DNA of 64,000 bases from Nephrocerus scutellatus (GCA_947095585.1 OX352763.1:49952329-50016328); one strand, 5' to 3'; shown: positions 9,481 through 19,029, counted from the stretch's first letter. The notes: generated from the letters alone by a model not told the origin. Made by a program: numbers and translations.

Positions 9481-9870
9481 TCACCAGCAGATTCCTACTT
9501 TGTTGCCTGCCGAATGATAACCACAACACATATTATCATTTCGCTGACGACGCACCCTGCGACGTTCACTGCTTGTGCGGCTCATCGTCGTCCACTCATC
9601 GACTGGGCACTGTGTGCAGACACCCGATACCTCGCTCCGTTGCGATGTAGACGGATGGCCTACTTGCTAAAGCAAATAAATATACAGCAACGACGAGAAG
9701 CAGCAACATTGTTAACTCTGCGTACATCAGAATGTCTTATCTACAGTGGATAATTATCGCAGTTGCCGGCGTAGGCACTTTTCTCATCGTATACAGCTGG
9801 ATAGCCAAGGCATGGGCATGGTATCAGCTACTCGACGCTCTACACATTTGGAATGTGTAATGACGCAGCA
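9481..9870 (+). repeat. BEL-A-associated module X, copy 2
   Basis: It matches 3736-4105 from TTTGTTGCCTGCCGAATG to past GGAATGTGT. It lies after N-terminal gag and about 85 bp before the 3' LTR, so pol is entirely absent from this unit. The GATTCCTACCTCACCAGCAG and GATTCCTACT wording at the left join (9472-9498) is a short direct repeat, which may mark the deletion or insertion breakpoint. Confidence 0.75.
9732..9860 (+). CDS. Small ORF: 42-residue putative membrane peptide (copy 2)
   Basis: ATG 9732 starts MSYLQW, followed by the same hydrophobic helix as copy 1 (IIIAVAGVGTFLIVYSWIA). It reads through the copy-1 stop to end QLLDALHIWNV and two stops at 9858-9863. The frame is also open upstream without the copy-1 start codon, which is ACG here. 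Function is unknown; it could be the end of a longer peptide. Confidence 0.35.
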   Translation: MSYLQWIIIAVAGVGTFLIVYSWIAKAWAWYQLLDALHIWNV

Positions 9871-9953
9871 GCTAAGAGTCACAGGCGATGATGGTGGTGG
9901 ACGGACTAGCATGGCGAGGCGAGCTTTCTTGCAGCAGTCGGCTGCACAACAAT
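9871..9953 (+). other. BEL-A 3' untranslated segment
   Basis: A short sequence including GGCGATGATGGTGGTGGACGG, a purine-rich run that could act as a polypurine tract, then CAGTCGGCTGCACAACAAT. The latter also precedes the LTR at 8096-8113 and the LTR-like piece at 5979-5995, so it is genuine element sequence. Confidence 0.55.
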
Positions 9954-10172
9954 TGTCAGTTCTTCAGAATTCCTTCGACAGACCTAAACCCGACGGAGTA
10001 GCAGCGCGAAAACACATAGTGTAGTAAAATTGTAAATTAGTAATTATAGTAATAAGAAATCGTTAGCCCATTTTAAGGTACATTCTGGCCAAAATAAATT
10101 AAACTCAAATCAACCGTTTTGTGTTCTAATTTTCGACCACCCCCTGACATTCGGAAGTTTAAATCCCCGACA
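9954..10172 (+). repeat. BEL-A 3' LTR
   Basis: This 219 bp LTR starts TGTCAGTTCTTCAG and ends ATCCCCGACA. It differs from the 8114 copy by a 2 bp deletion and a handful of substitutions. It ends directly in a unit of the palindromic tandem repeat (ACCTTAATTATAATATCTATT), so BEL-A, or an ancestor of it, inserted into that repeat. Confidence 0.88.
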
Positions 10173-10540
10173 ACCTTAATTATAATATCTATTCTTTTCA
10201 TACTGTATTTTAAGAAATACAGTAAAATCAATTATCGATTATTTTTATACATACCTCAATCACATTTTTCTACTCGTTTGCATACTATATTTCAAGAAAT
10301 ACAAAGAACAATAATCGATTATTTATATATCTACATTAATTAAACATCTATTCGTTTCATAATGTAATTTAAGAAATACAGTAAATTCGACTATCAATTA
10401 CTTATATACTTACCTTAATTACATTTTCCTATTCGTTTACTTATTATATTTTAAGAAACACTGTAAATTTGATTATCAATTACTTATATACTTACCTTAA
10501 TTATAATATCTATTCGTTTCATACTGTATTTTAAGAAACA
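10173..10540. repeat. Palindrome-rich tandem repeat, block b
   Basis: Four to five units of the ~80-90 bp repeat described for block a. The block ends abruptly at TTTTAAGAAA, where the env remnant begins. It has the same CTGTATTT/AAATACAG and ATCGAT-centred palindromes. Confidence 0.85.
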
Positions 10541-11796
10541 TACACTTCGACAACATCGGAGCGGTAAACTTTATCACAACAGAATGGGATCTAATTATAT
10601 ATTATGATTTAAGACCTTATTGGACAGAGATGGAAAACTTTTTCAACGGTACACGTGCATTACGTCATTTAACAGATGCAGCAAAAAGACATGTGCAATG
10701 AAAGCATCAGTATCTTCGAGCACACTAAAAAGGAACTTCGATTAGACAATAGCCTATTTTTAACCAGAAGAAAAAGAGGCGCTGTTAATATCATCGGAAA
10801 AGTGGCAAATGCGCTTTTTGGAGTACTGGACTCAGAATATGCAGAACAAATGTCTCTCACAATCAACACAGTTCAGGAGAATGAAAATTACTTGAAGATG
10901 CTTTACGCAAACCTCAATAATTGACTCCACATTGAACATCATGAAACAGGATCAATTGGCAACAGAGAAAAAATTTTAGTCGTTTGACAATCGAGTTAAT
11001 TCACTAATTAACAGAATTTTAGACAACGAATTTGGAATTCATCAGATTAAGATCTTCCAGCTCTTCAAATGACGGTCATGTCCTCGAATCTCTACCGAAT
11101 ACAATCATCAATGCTTGACGCCTTGACAGATACACACCATGGCAGACTTCATCCCTTGCTGCTCTCTCCATCACAACTAAGGCAAGAATTATCAAAAATA
11201 AAGCATCATCTTCCAGCATCAATACAGTTACCTGTAGACCAGGAAGATCTCCTCCAGGTCTATAAACTACTGTCTGTACAAGGAGGAATCAGCTACAACC
11301 ACGTTATCTTCAAAATTACCCTGCCTCTCATAAACCAGGATCAGTTCAACCTCTACAAGGTAATCCCAATCCCAACTATGGAAAAGAAAAACCTTTTGGC
11401 GATCGATCCATGCAAGATGTCATTACCATACAATGGCACCATATCTATCCAAGCATCATCGCCACCTCCTATTCAAGTTTCGGCAAGCTATCAGAAATAT
11501 CACCGCCAAGGCTGTCACTACCAGTATTGGAAACAGTTGATCTATACAAACCACAAATACAAGGGCTTATGGCCTTGCAGGAGCTCGTCAAGACGCAGAA
11601 ACTCATGGAACTGCCACATCAAGTCAAGACCAATGCTGTTCACCACTTTATCATAAGTTATATGGCATTGGGACTAGTCATCACTATCACATGTCTGTTG
11701 TTATGGACAAAATTTCATCACCACTTCAACCGGACAAAGGGGCCAAGTCCGCATCCCAAACAAAAGACAAATCTGGACTTTACTGTTCATATATAA
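10541..11796 (+). pseudogene. env: 5'-truncated errantivirus-type envelope gene remnant
   Basis: Three overlapping frames (10676-10924, 11069-11656, 11410-11796) match the layout of the baculovirus-F-like envelope proteins of insect errantiviruses. A basic RRKRG cleavage-type motif occurs near 10770 and is followed at once by a small-residue/hydrophobic stretch like a fusion peptide. The long ectodomain part has repeated Leu-rich and Pro-rich segments. Near the end a ~20-residue membrane anchor (VITITCLLLW) precedes a short basic tail. The 5' end is missing (the repeat block replaces it) and there are stops or frameshifts near 10694, 10922 and 11630-11656. It cannot make a full protein. Confidence 0.75.
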
Positions 11797-11843
11797 AACA
11801 TAATTATTTTTTGTTTCTTCTTTGTTTTGAATTATCATTCAAC

Positions 11844-11854
11844 GTGGGGGAGAA
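11844..11854 (+). promoter_or_regulatory. Polypurine tract of the env-bearing element
   Basis: GTGGGGGAGAA lies about 50 bases after the env stop and directly before TGTTTGGATTCC, the probable LTR start. It is the expected primer for plus-strand DNA synthesis. Confidence 0.6.
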
Positions 11855-12479
11855 TGTTTGGATTCCTCCAGCCACGCATTTATCATTTTGTACATTTTTA
11901 TCAGTAATGCATTTCTTAATATATTTTTGTATAATCTTATCAGTAATGTATTTTTTTATATTTCGTATATTCTTATCTATACTGCCTTTGTCATGTATTT
12001 TTGTGTCTTCTTATCTCTAATGCATTTTTTCATATTTTGTGTATTCTTATCTATAGTACATTTTTGTCACGTATTTCGTATTTTTCGTTTAATGCATTGG
12101 TATGTTCTTATCTCGAATGTATTTTGATAACATAAGAGTATCTCTTATGTTGCAATAACATTTGGTATTTTTCTCACGATTATTTAGTATTTAATCAACT
12201 GCATTTGTTTAATAAATTTAGTTGTAATATAGCATTCAAGACAAAACGTCTTTTATTTCTTCGCGGATTGAACTCGGTAAAAGTGCCGTTGTTCAACATA
12301 AAACTTACAACTCATTGCTTCAACACATTGAACTCGGTTAAAGTGCCGTTTGTTCAACTAAAACAATTTGTAACGCTACAAACTAACTCGGTTTATGAGC
12401 CGTTGTTAGGACACAACAAATCTTAAATTCTTCGAAGATCTTCTGGTTTATGTGCCAGAAGATTCAGTAATATCAAACG
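11855..12479 (+). repeat. 3' LTR of the env-bearing element
   Basis: This begins TGTTTGGATTCCTCC after the polypurine tract. 11880-12125 is a T-rich tandem repeat with units of roughly 45-60 bp built on TCTTATCTNTAATGCATTTTT. It is followed by TTTAATAAATTTA (near 12210) as a possible poly(A) signal and then by hairpin array 2. The right end is not firmly fixed; the palindromic repeat starts near 12480. No 5' LTR copy is present in the window. Confidence 0.6.
12268..12463 (+). repeat. Hairpin array 2: four stem-loops with conserved 8-base loop
   Basis: The four stem-loops are: 12268-12296 (TTGAAC..CGG / CCG..GTTCAA), 12328-12357 (same arms, one base longer), 12383-12409 (CTAAC.CGG / CCG..GTTAG) and 12438-12463 (ATCTTCTGG / CCAGAAGAT). 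The loops are TAAAAGTG, TTAAAGTG, TTTATGAG and TTTATGTG, so the loop and closing GG/CC are kept while the outer arms change together and keep pairing. It lies in the R/U5-like part of the LTR. This resembles array 1 in logic but shares no sequence with it. Confidence 0.82.
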
Positions 12480-13210
12480 AGATATTTTACACATACTATA
12501 TTTTAAGAAATACAGTAAAATCAATTATGGATTATTTTTATACTTACCTTAATCACATTTTTCTACTCGTTTACATACTACATTTCAAGAAATACAGTAC
12601 ACACAATAATCGATTATTTACATATCTACATTAATTAAATATCTATTCGTTGCATACTATATTTTATGAAATACAGTAAATACAATGAACGATTTTCGTA
12701 TTATATTTTAAGAAACAAAGTATTTGCACACTTACCTTACATACCATATCTATTCGTTTCATACTGTAATTTAAGAAATACAGTAAATACAATGAACGAT
12801 TTTCATATTATACTTTAAAAAACAAAGTGCTTGCACACTTACTTTACTTACCATATCTATTCGTTTCATACTGTAATTTAAGAAATACAGTAAAATCACC
12901 TATCGATTATTTTTATACTTACCTTTATCACATTTTTCTACTCGTTTGCATACTGTATTTCAAGAAATATAGTACACACAATAATAGATTATTTACACGA
13001 CTACATTAATTAAATATCTATTCGTTGCATACTTTATTTAATTAAATACAGTAAAATCAATTGTCGATTATTTTTATACTTACCTTAATCACAATTTCCT
13101 ATTCGTTTGCATACTATGTTTCGAGAAATACAGTACACACAATAATCGATTATTTACATGTATACATTAATTAAGTATCTATTCGTTGCATACTAAAGCT
13201 GTATTTTATA
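12480..13210. repeat. Palindrome-rich tandem repeat, block c
   Basis: The longest block, eight to nine units. Consecutive AGAAATACAG-type motifs are about 82 bp apart, and a higher-order period of ~375 bp is visible because units near 12500-12640 resemble 12880-13010. The short open frames across it are repeats of each other and not genes. Confidence 0.88.
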
Positions 13211-13218
13211 TGAAATCC

Positions 13219-13325
13219 GAATAAGGAATTCGAATGTCAAAACCAGCCAAAATTAGCAAAACAGCAGGTTTTGCTTATTCCAAAAAGGATATAGATAGTG
13301 CAATTGTTTTTGTAATTCCTTATTC
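13219..13325. repeat. Fold-back element with 12 bp perfect inverted ends
   Basis: GAATAAGGAATT (13219-13230) and AATTCCTTATTC (13314-13325) are exact reverse complements about 107 bp apart. Inside, AGCAAAAC and GTTTTGCT form an 8 bp stem around AGCAG. It could be a tiny MITE or a structured RNA segment. No target duplication was seen. Confidence 0.6.
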
Positions 13326-13850
13326 CATAATATATATTTACATACAGCTTATATTTTGTGAAATACACTGCTATATTGCTTTGGTAAAGCTAAGCTGGTT
13401 TTACTTTTTATCTCAAAGCAACATCTTTTGGTTTTACCGCCTTACGGTGAGCACCATAACTAAAAAATGGCTTTAGTTTCTTAATCCTAAGAATTTTTTG
13501 GATTTACTTTCGGCTTTATGCTTATGCGATTGTTGTTGTAAGCCAAGCTGGCTTTACTTTAATTCACAAAGCAACAGCTTTTGGTTTCTCGTTCTCTCGA
13601 ATTGAAAAGTCTTCTTTTTATTTTGAATTGAGCTCAGTTCCTACCGCCTCATCGTTGGTTCCTGTTATTTTTTTATCCCTACTATGATCGGGTCGTATCG
13701 CGATGTGCACGCAAATAATCATTTGTGTATGGCGTGAACAGCTGACGGGCCAAGGCCCACCCCAATCCGACGAGCTGGTTAACGCATCCGCTAGGCGTGC
13801 ACGCTGGCCCCGAAGCAGCTGTTACAATAAAAACACCTAAGAGTCCACTA
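13326..13850. other. Non-coding leader-like sequence upstream of BEL-B
   Basis: Two diverged ~70 bp direct repeats (near 13388-13445 and 13538-13595) share AAGCTGG.TTTAC and CAAAGCAACA.CTTTTGGTTT, and each contains small fold-backs. 13735-13830 is GC-rich and contains CCGACGAGCTG and GCTAGGCGTGCACGC, also found at 52012-52050. It may be the degraded 5' LTR/leader of BEL-B, but I found no match to the BEL-B 3' LTR. Confidence 0.45.
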
Positions 13851-14720
13851 CAACACCGAGCGGCAGCACCAGAATTGAAACTACCAGGATTAGGAGTGCC
13901 AAAATTGAATGGCGATTACACGGAATGGCAGATGTTCTATTAACTATTTTCTAGCACGATCCACAAGAATGCGAATTTGCACCCTGTGCAAAAATATCAG
14001 TTCCTGGTTAGTTCACTTGATGATGAACCTGCACGGCTAATTCGACTCATGGACATTACCGAATCCAATAATATCTTGCCACTAAATAAACTAAGGTAAA
14101 GATACCACCGCAAGCGCCACACCTCATACAAGTTCATCCAAATGTTTTTGAATCAACCGGCGGTGTCAAAATTAACTTCAAAAAACTTAAGGAAAATAGT
14201 CGATATTTCCGATGAAGTAGTGCGTGCTCTGTAAGGTTTAGGTAACGAGGCAAATGGTCGTGATGTCTGGTTGCTGTACATTTTGGTCACGAAATTAGAT
14301 GATGACACTCGTACGTTATGGATGCAACACTAGGTCCAAACGGAATTTCCCAGCTTAGATTTATTTTTCAAGTTCATTACTAATCAAGCGGATGCGCTAG
14401 AATACCATGGAGGCAGAAAACACGAGCAAAGGCCGAGAGGTTCAAATTCGAATATTAATACGAAACCACCAGTGAAAGCATGTACGAGCATCCTAAACAA
14501 CTGTCCAATTTGCAAAAAAGAGGATCACCCAATTTATAAGTGCCAGAAATTCGGCGAGATGTCAATTGAACAACGTCGCAAGATTATCAAGGAAGAAAAT
14601 AGATGCTTCAATTGCCTTGGCAGAAATCATTCAGTAAAGGACTGCCGCTTGGCAAGCATTGCCAACGACACCATCACACACTTGTGCACGAGCTATATAA
14701 TTCTGCATCACCAGATAAGA
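13851..14720 (+). pseudogene. gag: BEL-B gag (capsid-like region and zinc knuckles)
   Basis: Broken frames read LKLPGLGVPKLNGDYTEWQMFY (the BEL/Pao IPKFDG-type motif), then DDEPARLIRLMDIT and a conserved helical region with several stops. A Cys/His-rich end follows at 14487-14655: CPICKKEDHPIYKCQKF, then RCFNCLGRNHSVKDC. This is the classic BEL/Pao gag C-terminus. It is a different family from BEL-A. The open frame 14472-14759 covers the knuckles; the rest is decayed. Confidence 0.88.
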
Positions 14721-15400
14721 CTTCACCAACGAAGGTATACAGTAATACAACGGGTCTAGGTTCCAGTAACATCGAGACACAAATAGGCACTGCGGCTACG
14801 TCGGAGCCCCTAAAACTGATGTCTACGGAGTTGACTGACCTCGCATCGGGAACCATGTCAGTGTTACCAACAGCTCTCGTTCGAATACAAGATCGTGCTG
14901 GTAGTTGGCAGTTATGCAGAGTACTTGGATTCCGGCGCCGAAACATCGTTTATATCATTGGGATGTGTACAGAGGCTGGGACTAGCTCGGAGTGAAGCCA
15001 AAATGATCATACGTGGGTTGGGTCATCAGAATATTGGAGACTCGAAAGGTATAACGCAATTGCATTTAAACCATATTTTACCTCAGAATTTGGGATCACC
15101 GTCAGTGCCTACATAACCACGCATGTGACCAGTACGAGAGCACCGTCAACCATAGAATCGTCCGTTCTAAAATTGCTAAAGGATAAACAGCTGGCTGATC
15201 CATGTCCATATAAGGTCACCTGTATTGATATCCTAATAGGAATTGATCAATTTTGGTCTTTGCTAGCTGAGGGACAATTACGAGAAGGCAACACGATCAT
15301 CGGACAAAACGGCAAACTGGGATGGTTAATAGCACGGACGTTTAACACCAACCGAGCCGCATCAGTTATGTTATTGAGTATAGACGAAAGGATTGAACAA
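14721..15400 (+). pseudogene. pol: BEL-B aspartic protease region
   Basis: After a linker, the frame around 14905 has LDSGAETSFISLGCVQRLGL, with the catalytic D-S-G intact, then GLGHQN. After a frameshift comes DILIGIDQFWSLL (near 15230) and GKLGWLIART, the BEL/Pao motif that closes the protease domain. The protease would cut the Gag-Pol polyprotein. It is split over at least three frames here. Confidence 0.85.
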
Positions 15401-16364
15401 GTGCTTCTCAAGTTTTGGGAGAATGAAGAAATCGACAAGGAAGAAAAACCGATTACAATCCCTGCGAGGAGCATTTTATTCAGAATATTCTCGGCATGAA
15501 CTGGGTCGTTTCATTGTGAAATTACCATTCAAAGATAATATTCAATTATTGGGAAACTCGTATGCAGTCGCCAAGAACAGGTTACTTTCCATGGAAAGAA
15601 AGTTTAAATGGAATGAAAGATTTCATCGCCTCTATCAGTCGTTTATACGGGAATACCGGGAGTTAAATCACATGACCCTTATTGAAAATCCTGAAATCGA
15701 AAATGTTGTTTACTTGCCACATTACGGCATCAAGGAATCAAGCGTGACCACAAAATTGAGAGTGGTTTTTGATGAGTCAACTCTAAACTCTACCGGTATA
15801 TCGTTGAATAGTATATTGGAAGTAGGACCAACCATACAAAATTCATTTTACCACATACTGTTAAAATTTCGAAAGCATCGGAAAGCATTTACCACGGACA
15901 TCGAGAAGATGTACCGCCAAATTGTGATTCATCCCGTTGATAGTAAATATCAGCGAATACTATGGCGCGAGAACTCTGAGGAACATATTCAGGTATACGA
16001 GTTGAATACCGTAACTTGTGGTATGGCTTCGTCCTCGTTTTTGGCCACACGCGTGCTGCAAGAGGTTGCTGAGAAGAATACAAACCGATATCCAAAGGCT
16101 GCCCAAACCATAAAGAGTGAAATGTATATGGATGATCTGATGAGCGGCGGCGAATCGGTCGCAAATGCAACAAAATTGTGTCTTGAAGTCGATGCTATTT
16201 TAAAGAGCGCCGGTATGATATTACGGAAGTGGCGGTCCAACTCAAGACAGTTTCTTGAAGGATTTACGAGTGCCGAAACAGCTTTGCAATTACCAATAGA
16301 ATTAAAAACAACGGAAGCAACGCAGGTTCTAGGATCTAGGACTTCAATGTATGTCGGCGTCTGA
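15393..16364 (+). pseudogene. pol: BEL-B reverse transcriptase
   Basis: An open frame of 323 codons carries most RT motifs in order: HELGRFIVKLPFKDN, LPHYGIKESSVTTKLRVVFDES, FTTDIEKMYRQIVIHP with the first catalytic Asp, YQRILWRE, ELNTVTCGMASSSFLATR and SEMYMDDLMSGG with the YMDD pair, then ILRKWRSNS. It is the best preserved coding segment of the window. The start at 15393 is inside pol and not a native start. Connection-domain motifs follow in another frame (FDPLGLISPFIIKIKIMF near 16440). Confidence 0.9.
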
Positions 16365-17166
16365 TACATTCACATATCAAATTCAGGTAAACGAAACGCC
16401 ATCTTTTTCGAAGCGCAAGATGTTACCAGACTTTAGCAGGATATTTGATCCTTTGGGTTTAATCTCCCCATTTATAATAAAGATTAAAATAATGTTCTAG
16501 CAACTATGGCTATTGAAAGTAACATGGAATGAACCTTTACCACCAAAGGAGCAGCAGGAATGGTTAACGTTAAGACGCGAAATTCCACACCTGAGAGCAG
16601 TCAATTTTAGGCGATGGCTAGGCATTACAAACCGTAATTTCGGATGCCAGTGAAAGAGCGTATGCGGCAGCTGTGTACTTATGTACTGAAACCGACGGGA
16701 TATCTAATGCGCAATTAATCACCGCAAAAAAAAGGTTGCACCAACTAATACAGTATCGGTAGCCCGACTAGAATTATGCGAAGCGCTATTACTAGCGCTA
16801 ATGAAGCAAGTTGGCGAGATTTTGGAAGTTTCAAAGGACAATATGGTGGCATGGACCGATTCCAGTATTGTACTAGACTGTCTATCCAATACACCGCAGA
16901 GATTGAAAACGTATGTTGCAAACCGTACTAGCAAAATTTTAAACATACTACCGAAAGATTATTGGCATCACGTTCCATCCAACCTAAATCCGGCTGCCTG
17001 TGCCACACGCGGACTCTCGCTCAGTAAATTACAACGTTTTCATTTATGGTGGCATGGTTCTGACTATATCCTACAATCAAGAGATCAGTGGCGCAAAATT
17101 GTCCGTTCGAACCTAAAAAACGCAACGGCAGAGCAGAAATGCCTTGCAATGCCGATAAATAGGTAA
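16365..17166 (+). pseudogene. pol: BEL-B RT connection and RNase H
   Basis: FSRIFDPLGLISPFIIKIKIM (near 16430) and an in-frame stop precede a broken RNase H: SDASERAYAAAVYL (near 16640), TAKK.VAPTNTVSVARLELCEALLLA, then WTDSSIVLDCLSNTPQRLKTYVANR and HHVPSNLNPAACATRGLS. The catalytic Asp of TDSS is present. From 16776 the sequence is the start of the unit repeated at 23277 and 25223. Confidence 0.85.
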
Positions 17167-17990
17167 AATCTCGAAGTGAATTTCATCTACGAATTGCAAG
17201 AAAGATATTCCAGTTTCACGAAATTAAGTGCGGTATTGGCTTACATTCATAGGGTATAAGATATTGCTAGAGGAAAGAGACCCAAGGAAACAGGGGGTAG
17301 ACTGGCTAGAGACGAGTTAAATCAAGCAATGTCGAGGGTCTTCCGAGCAGTTCAGTGTAAAGCGTTTGGAGCAGAAGTACAGAAATTGCGAGCTGGCAAA
17401 CGAATTATGCGGGAAAGTAAATTAGTAACCTTAGATCCATTCATCGACGACGTCGGGTGCTACGAGTTGGAGGGCGAATATAGCATGCACCGATTCAGTA
17501 TGAACAATGTCATCCAATTATTTTACCAAACCACGATCCGATAGTGAAAAAAATTATAGTGGAGCAACATATCAACAATTTTCATTGCGGCCCATCATAT
17601 TTGCTACACTTGCTGCGAAGAAAAGAAAGACGTGGAACGTGTACAGATATATACACGGATAATGGATCTAATTTCAAAGGAGCAAGGAAATCAATAGACG
17701 AACTGAATAAATTTATACTGAACCATGGAGAACAAATTGCAACGCAAGTATTGAGACAACATCAAGCGAATTCACACTTTATTCCGGTATACTCTCCGCA
17801 TTTCGGAGGGCTCTGGGAGGCCGGTGTAAAAGCAATTAAAACACAACTGCAACGTGTAACTGGTGAACGAGTTTTTTCCAATGAAGAACTTCATACGCTT
17901 CTAGTTCTAATTGAAGGAATGTTGAACAATCGACCGTTTTGTACAAATGGTCCAGAATTACAAGATGTGCTTACTTGGCAAGCTTGAGTC
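17167..17990 (+). pseudogene. pol: BEL-B integrase with internal deletion
   Basis: The N-terminal part reads LVTLDPFIDDVGCYELEGEY and, after a frameshift, EQHINNFHCGPSYLLHLLRR. The sequence then jumps directly to CTDIYTDNGSNFKGARK (second catalytic Asp), so the segment with the rest of the zinc site and the first catalytic Asp is deleted. The end PVYSPHFGGLWEAGVKAIK keeps the catalytic Glu, followed by LNNRPFCTN. The element could not integrate itself. Confidence 0.87.
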
Positions 17991-18280
17991 ATTGGCAAGC
18001 GATACAGAAAATGGTCCAAATAATGTGGAGAAGATGGTACAAGGAATACCTTCATAGTTTGCAGCAAAGATTTAAATGGAAGCATAACGAGCCAAACGTA
18101 AAGGTGGATCAAATTATTTTGATCAAAGACGACAATCCATTTGTAAATGATTGGAGACTGGGAAAGGTGCTGAAACTACATACTGGAAGAGATGGAAAGG
18201 TTCGTTTGGTAACCTTGAAGACGGCTGACGGCGAACCTCAGAGAGTAATACATAAGTTATGTCCATTACCAATACAATAA
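17991..18280 (+). pseudogene. pol: BEL-B integrase C-terminal domain (DUF5641-like)
   Basis: WRRWYKEYLHSLQQRFKW, then DQIILIKDDN and WRLGKVLKLHTGRDGKVRLV match the conserved end of BEL/Pao polyproteins. It ends with HKLCPLPI and a stop at 18280. A repeat copy lies at 26438-26727. Confidence 0.85.
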
Positions 18281-18570
18281 ATTTAATTCCATTCTTATTT
18301 AATAAAATACAAACATACAAAAAAACAAAAAATATAAATGGGGCACACTCGTGCAGTGGATACTTACCTTCACAATTCATCTAACAACCAATCATCGTCT
18401 GAAACCTAATAGATGTAGATAGAAATGAGCCCATCTATATATCGTAAGAGTCCAGCTAAATGCGACAATACACCAATCATGCAATGAGTTCGAAAAATAA
18501 CACCATGGATCTCAACTCAAGCCAGTAACTAATTTATTGCAATCATAAAATATTTTGAATCGAGGATTCA
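18281..18570. other. BEL-B 3' untranslated region
   Basis: Non-coding, A-rich, between the pol stop and the polypurine tract. Nothing else is recognisable. Confidence 0.6.
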
Positions 18571-18581
18571 AGGCGGCGGAG
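18571..18581 (+). promoter_or_regulatory. BEL-B polypurine tract
   Basis: AGGCGGCGGAG precedes the LTR start TGTGTTAAGGGCG, the arrangement expected for plus-strand priming. It is repeated at 27018-27028. Confidence 0.7.
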
Positions 18582-19029
18582 TGTGTTAAGGGCGTACCGT
18601 TCCAGCCCTGTTGGGTGTTAATGCTGTAAAGAAATAAAACCACAAAAAATCATCGACGCATAACTGGACCGTCGTGTATATGTACTTATCTAAAACAGCA
18701 GTAGAACATTCCCATGGCTCTGTATGTGGTGGTGTTGTATCTATATCCATAAGTTTTATCTAAATTTACATTTATATTTAATTGTACTTTAATTTATTTG
18801 CATTATATAACTTAAAGAAAAGAGAAAATTTGTAATATTGTATAAAATGTCATTTTTTGTATTGTATTTTTGTAAGTCGTTCTCTTTCCAATCAACCACC
18901 AAGCGAGCAACATCGATATAAGAATTATAATCATAATAAATTGGATAAAAACCTAATAAACAATTAGTTAATCATCTAACAAGTTTACGCGAATCCCGGT
19001 ATCGAGATATCAGAGCGGGTGAAATAAAT
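18582..19029 (+). repeat. BEL-B 3' LTR
   Basis: It starts TGTGTTAAGGGCGTACC after the polypurine tract and includes AATAAAACC (near 18634) and later A+T-rich sequence. The exact right end is not certain; the RNase H repeat begins at 19030. The second copy at 27029-27477 arose by the block duplication and is not a 5' LTR. Confidence 0.7.

Noticed and set aside
11858..12127. Hydrophobic 89-109 residue frames in the LTR that look like membrane proteins
   Set aside because: They are translations of the T-rich tandem repeats after the env stop and polypurine tract; any frame through poly-T gives Phe/Leu/Ile runs.
12452..13009. Two similar 60-residue frames (Tyr/Asn/Lys-rich)
   Set aside because: They are the same palindromic tandem repeat read twice and carry no independent coding signal.
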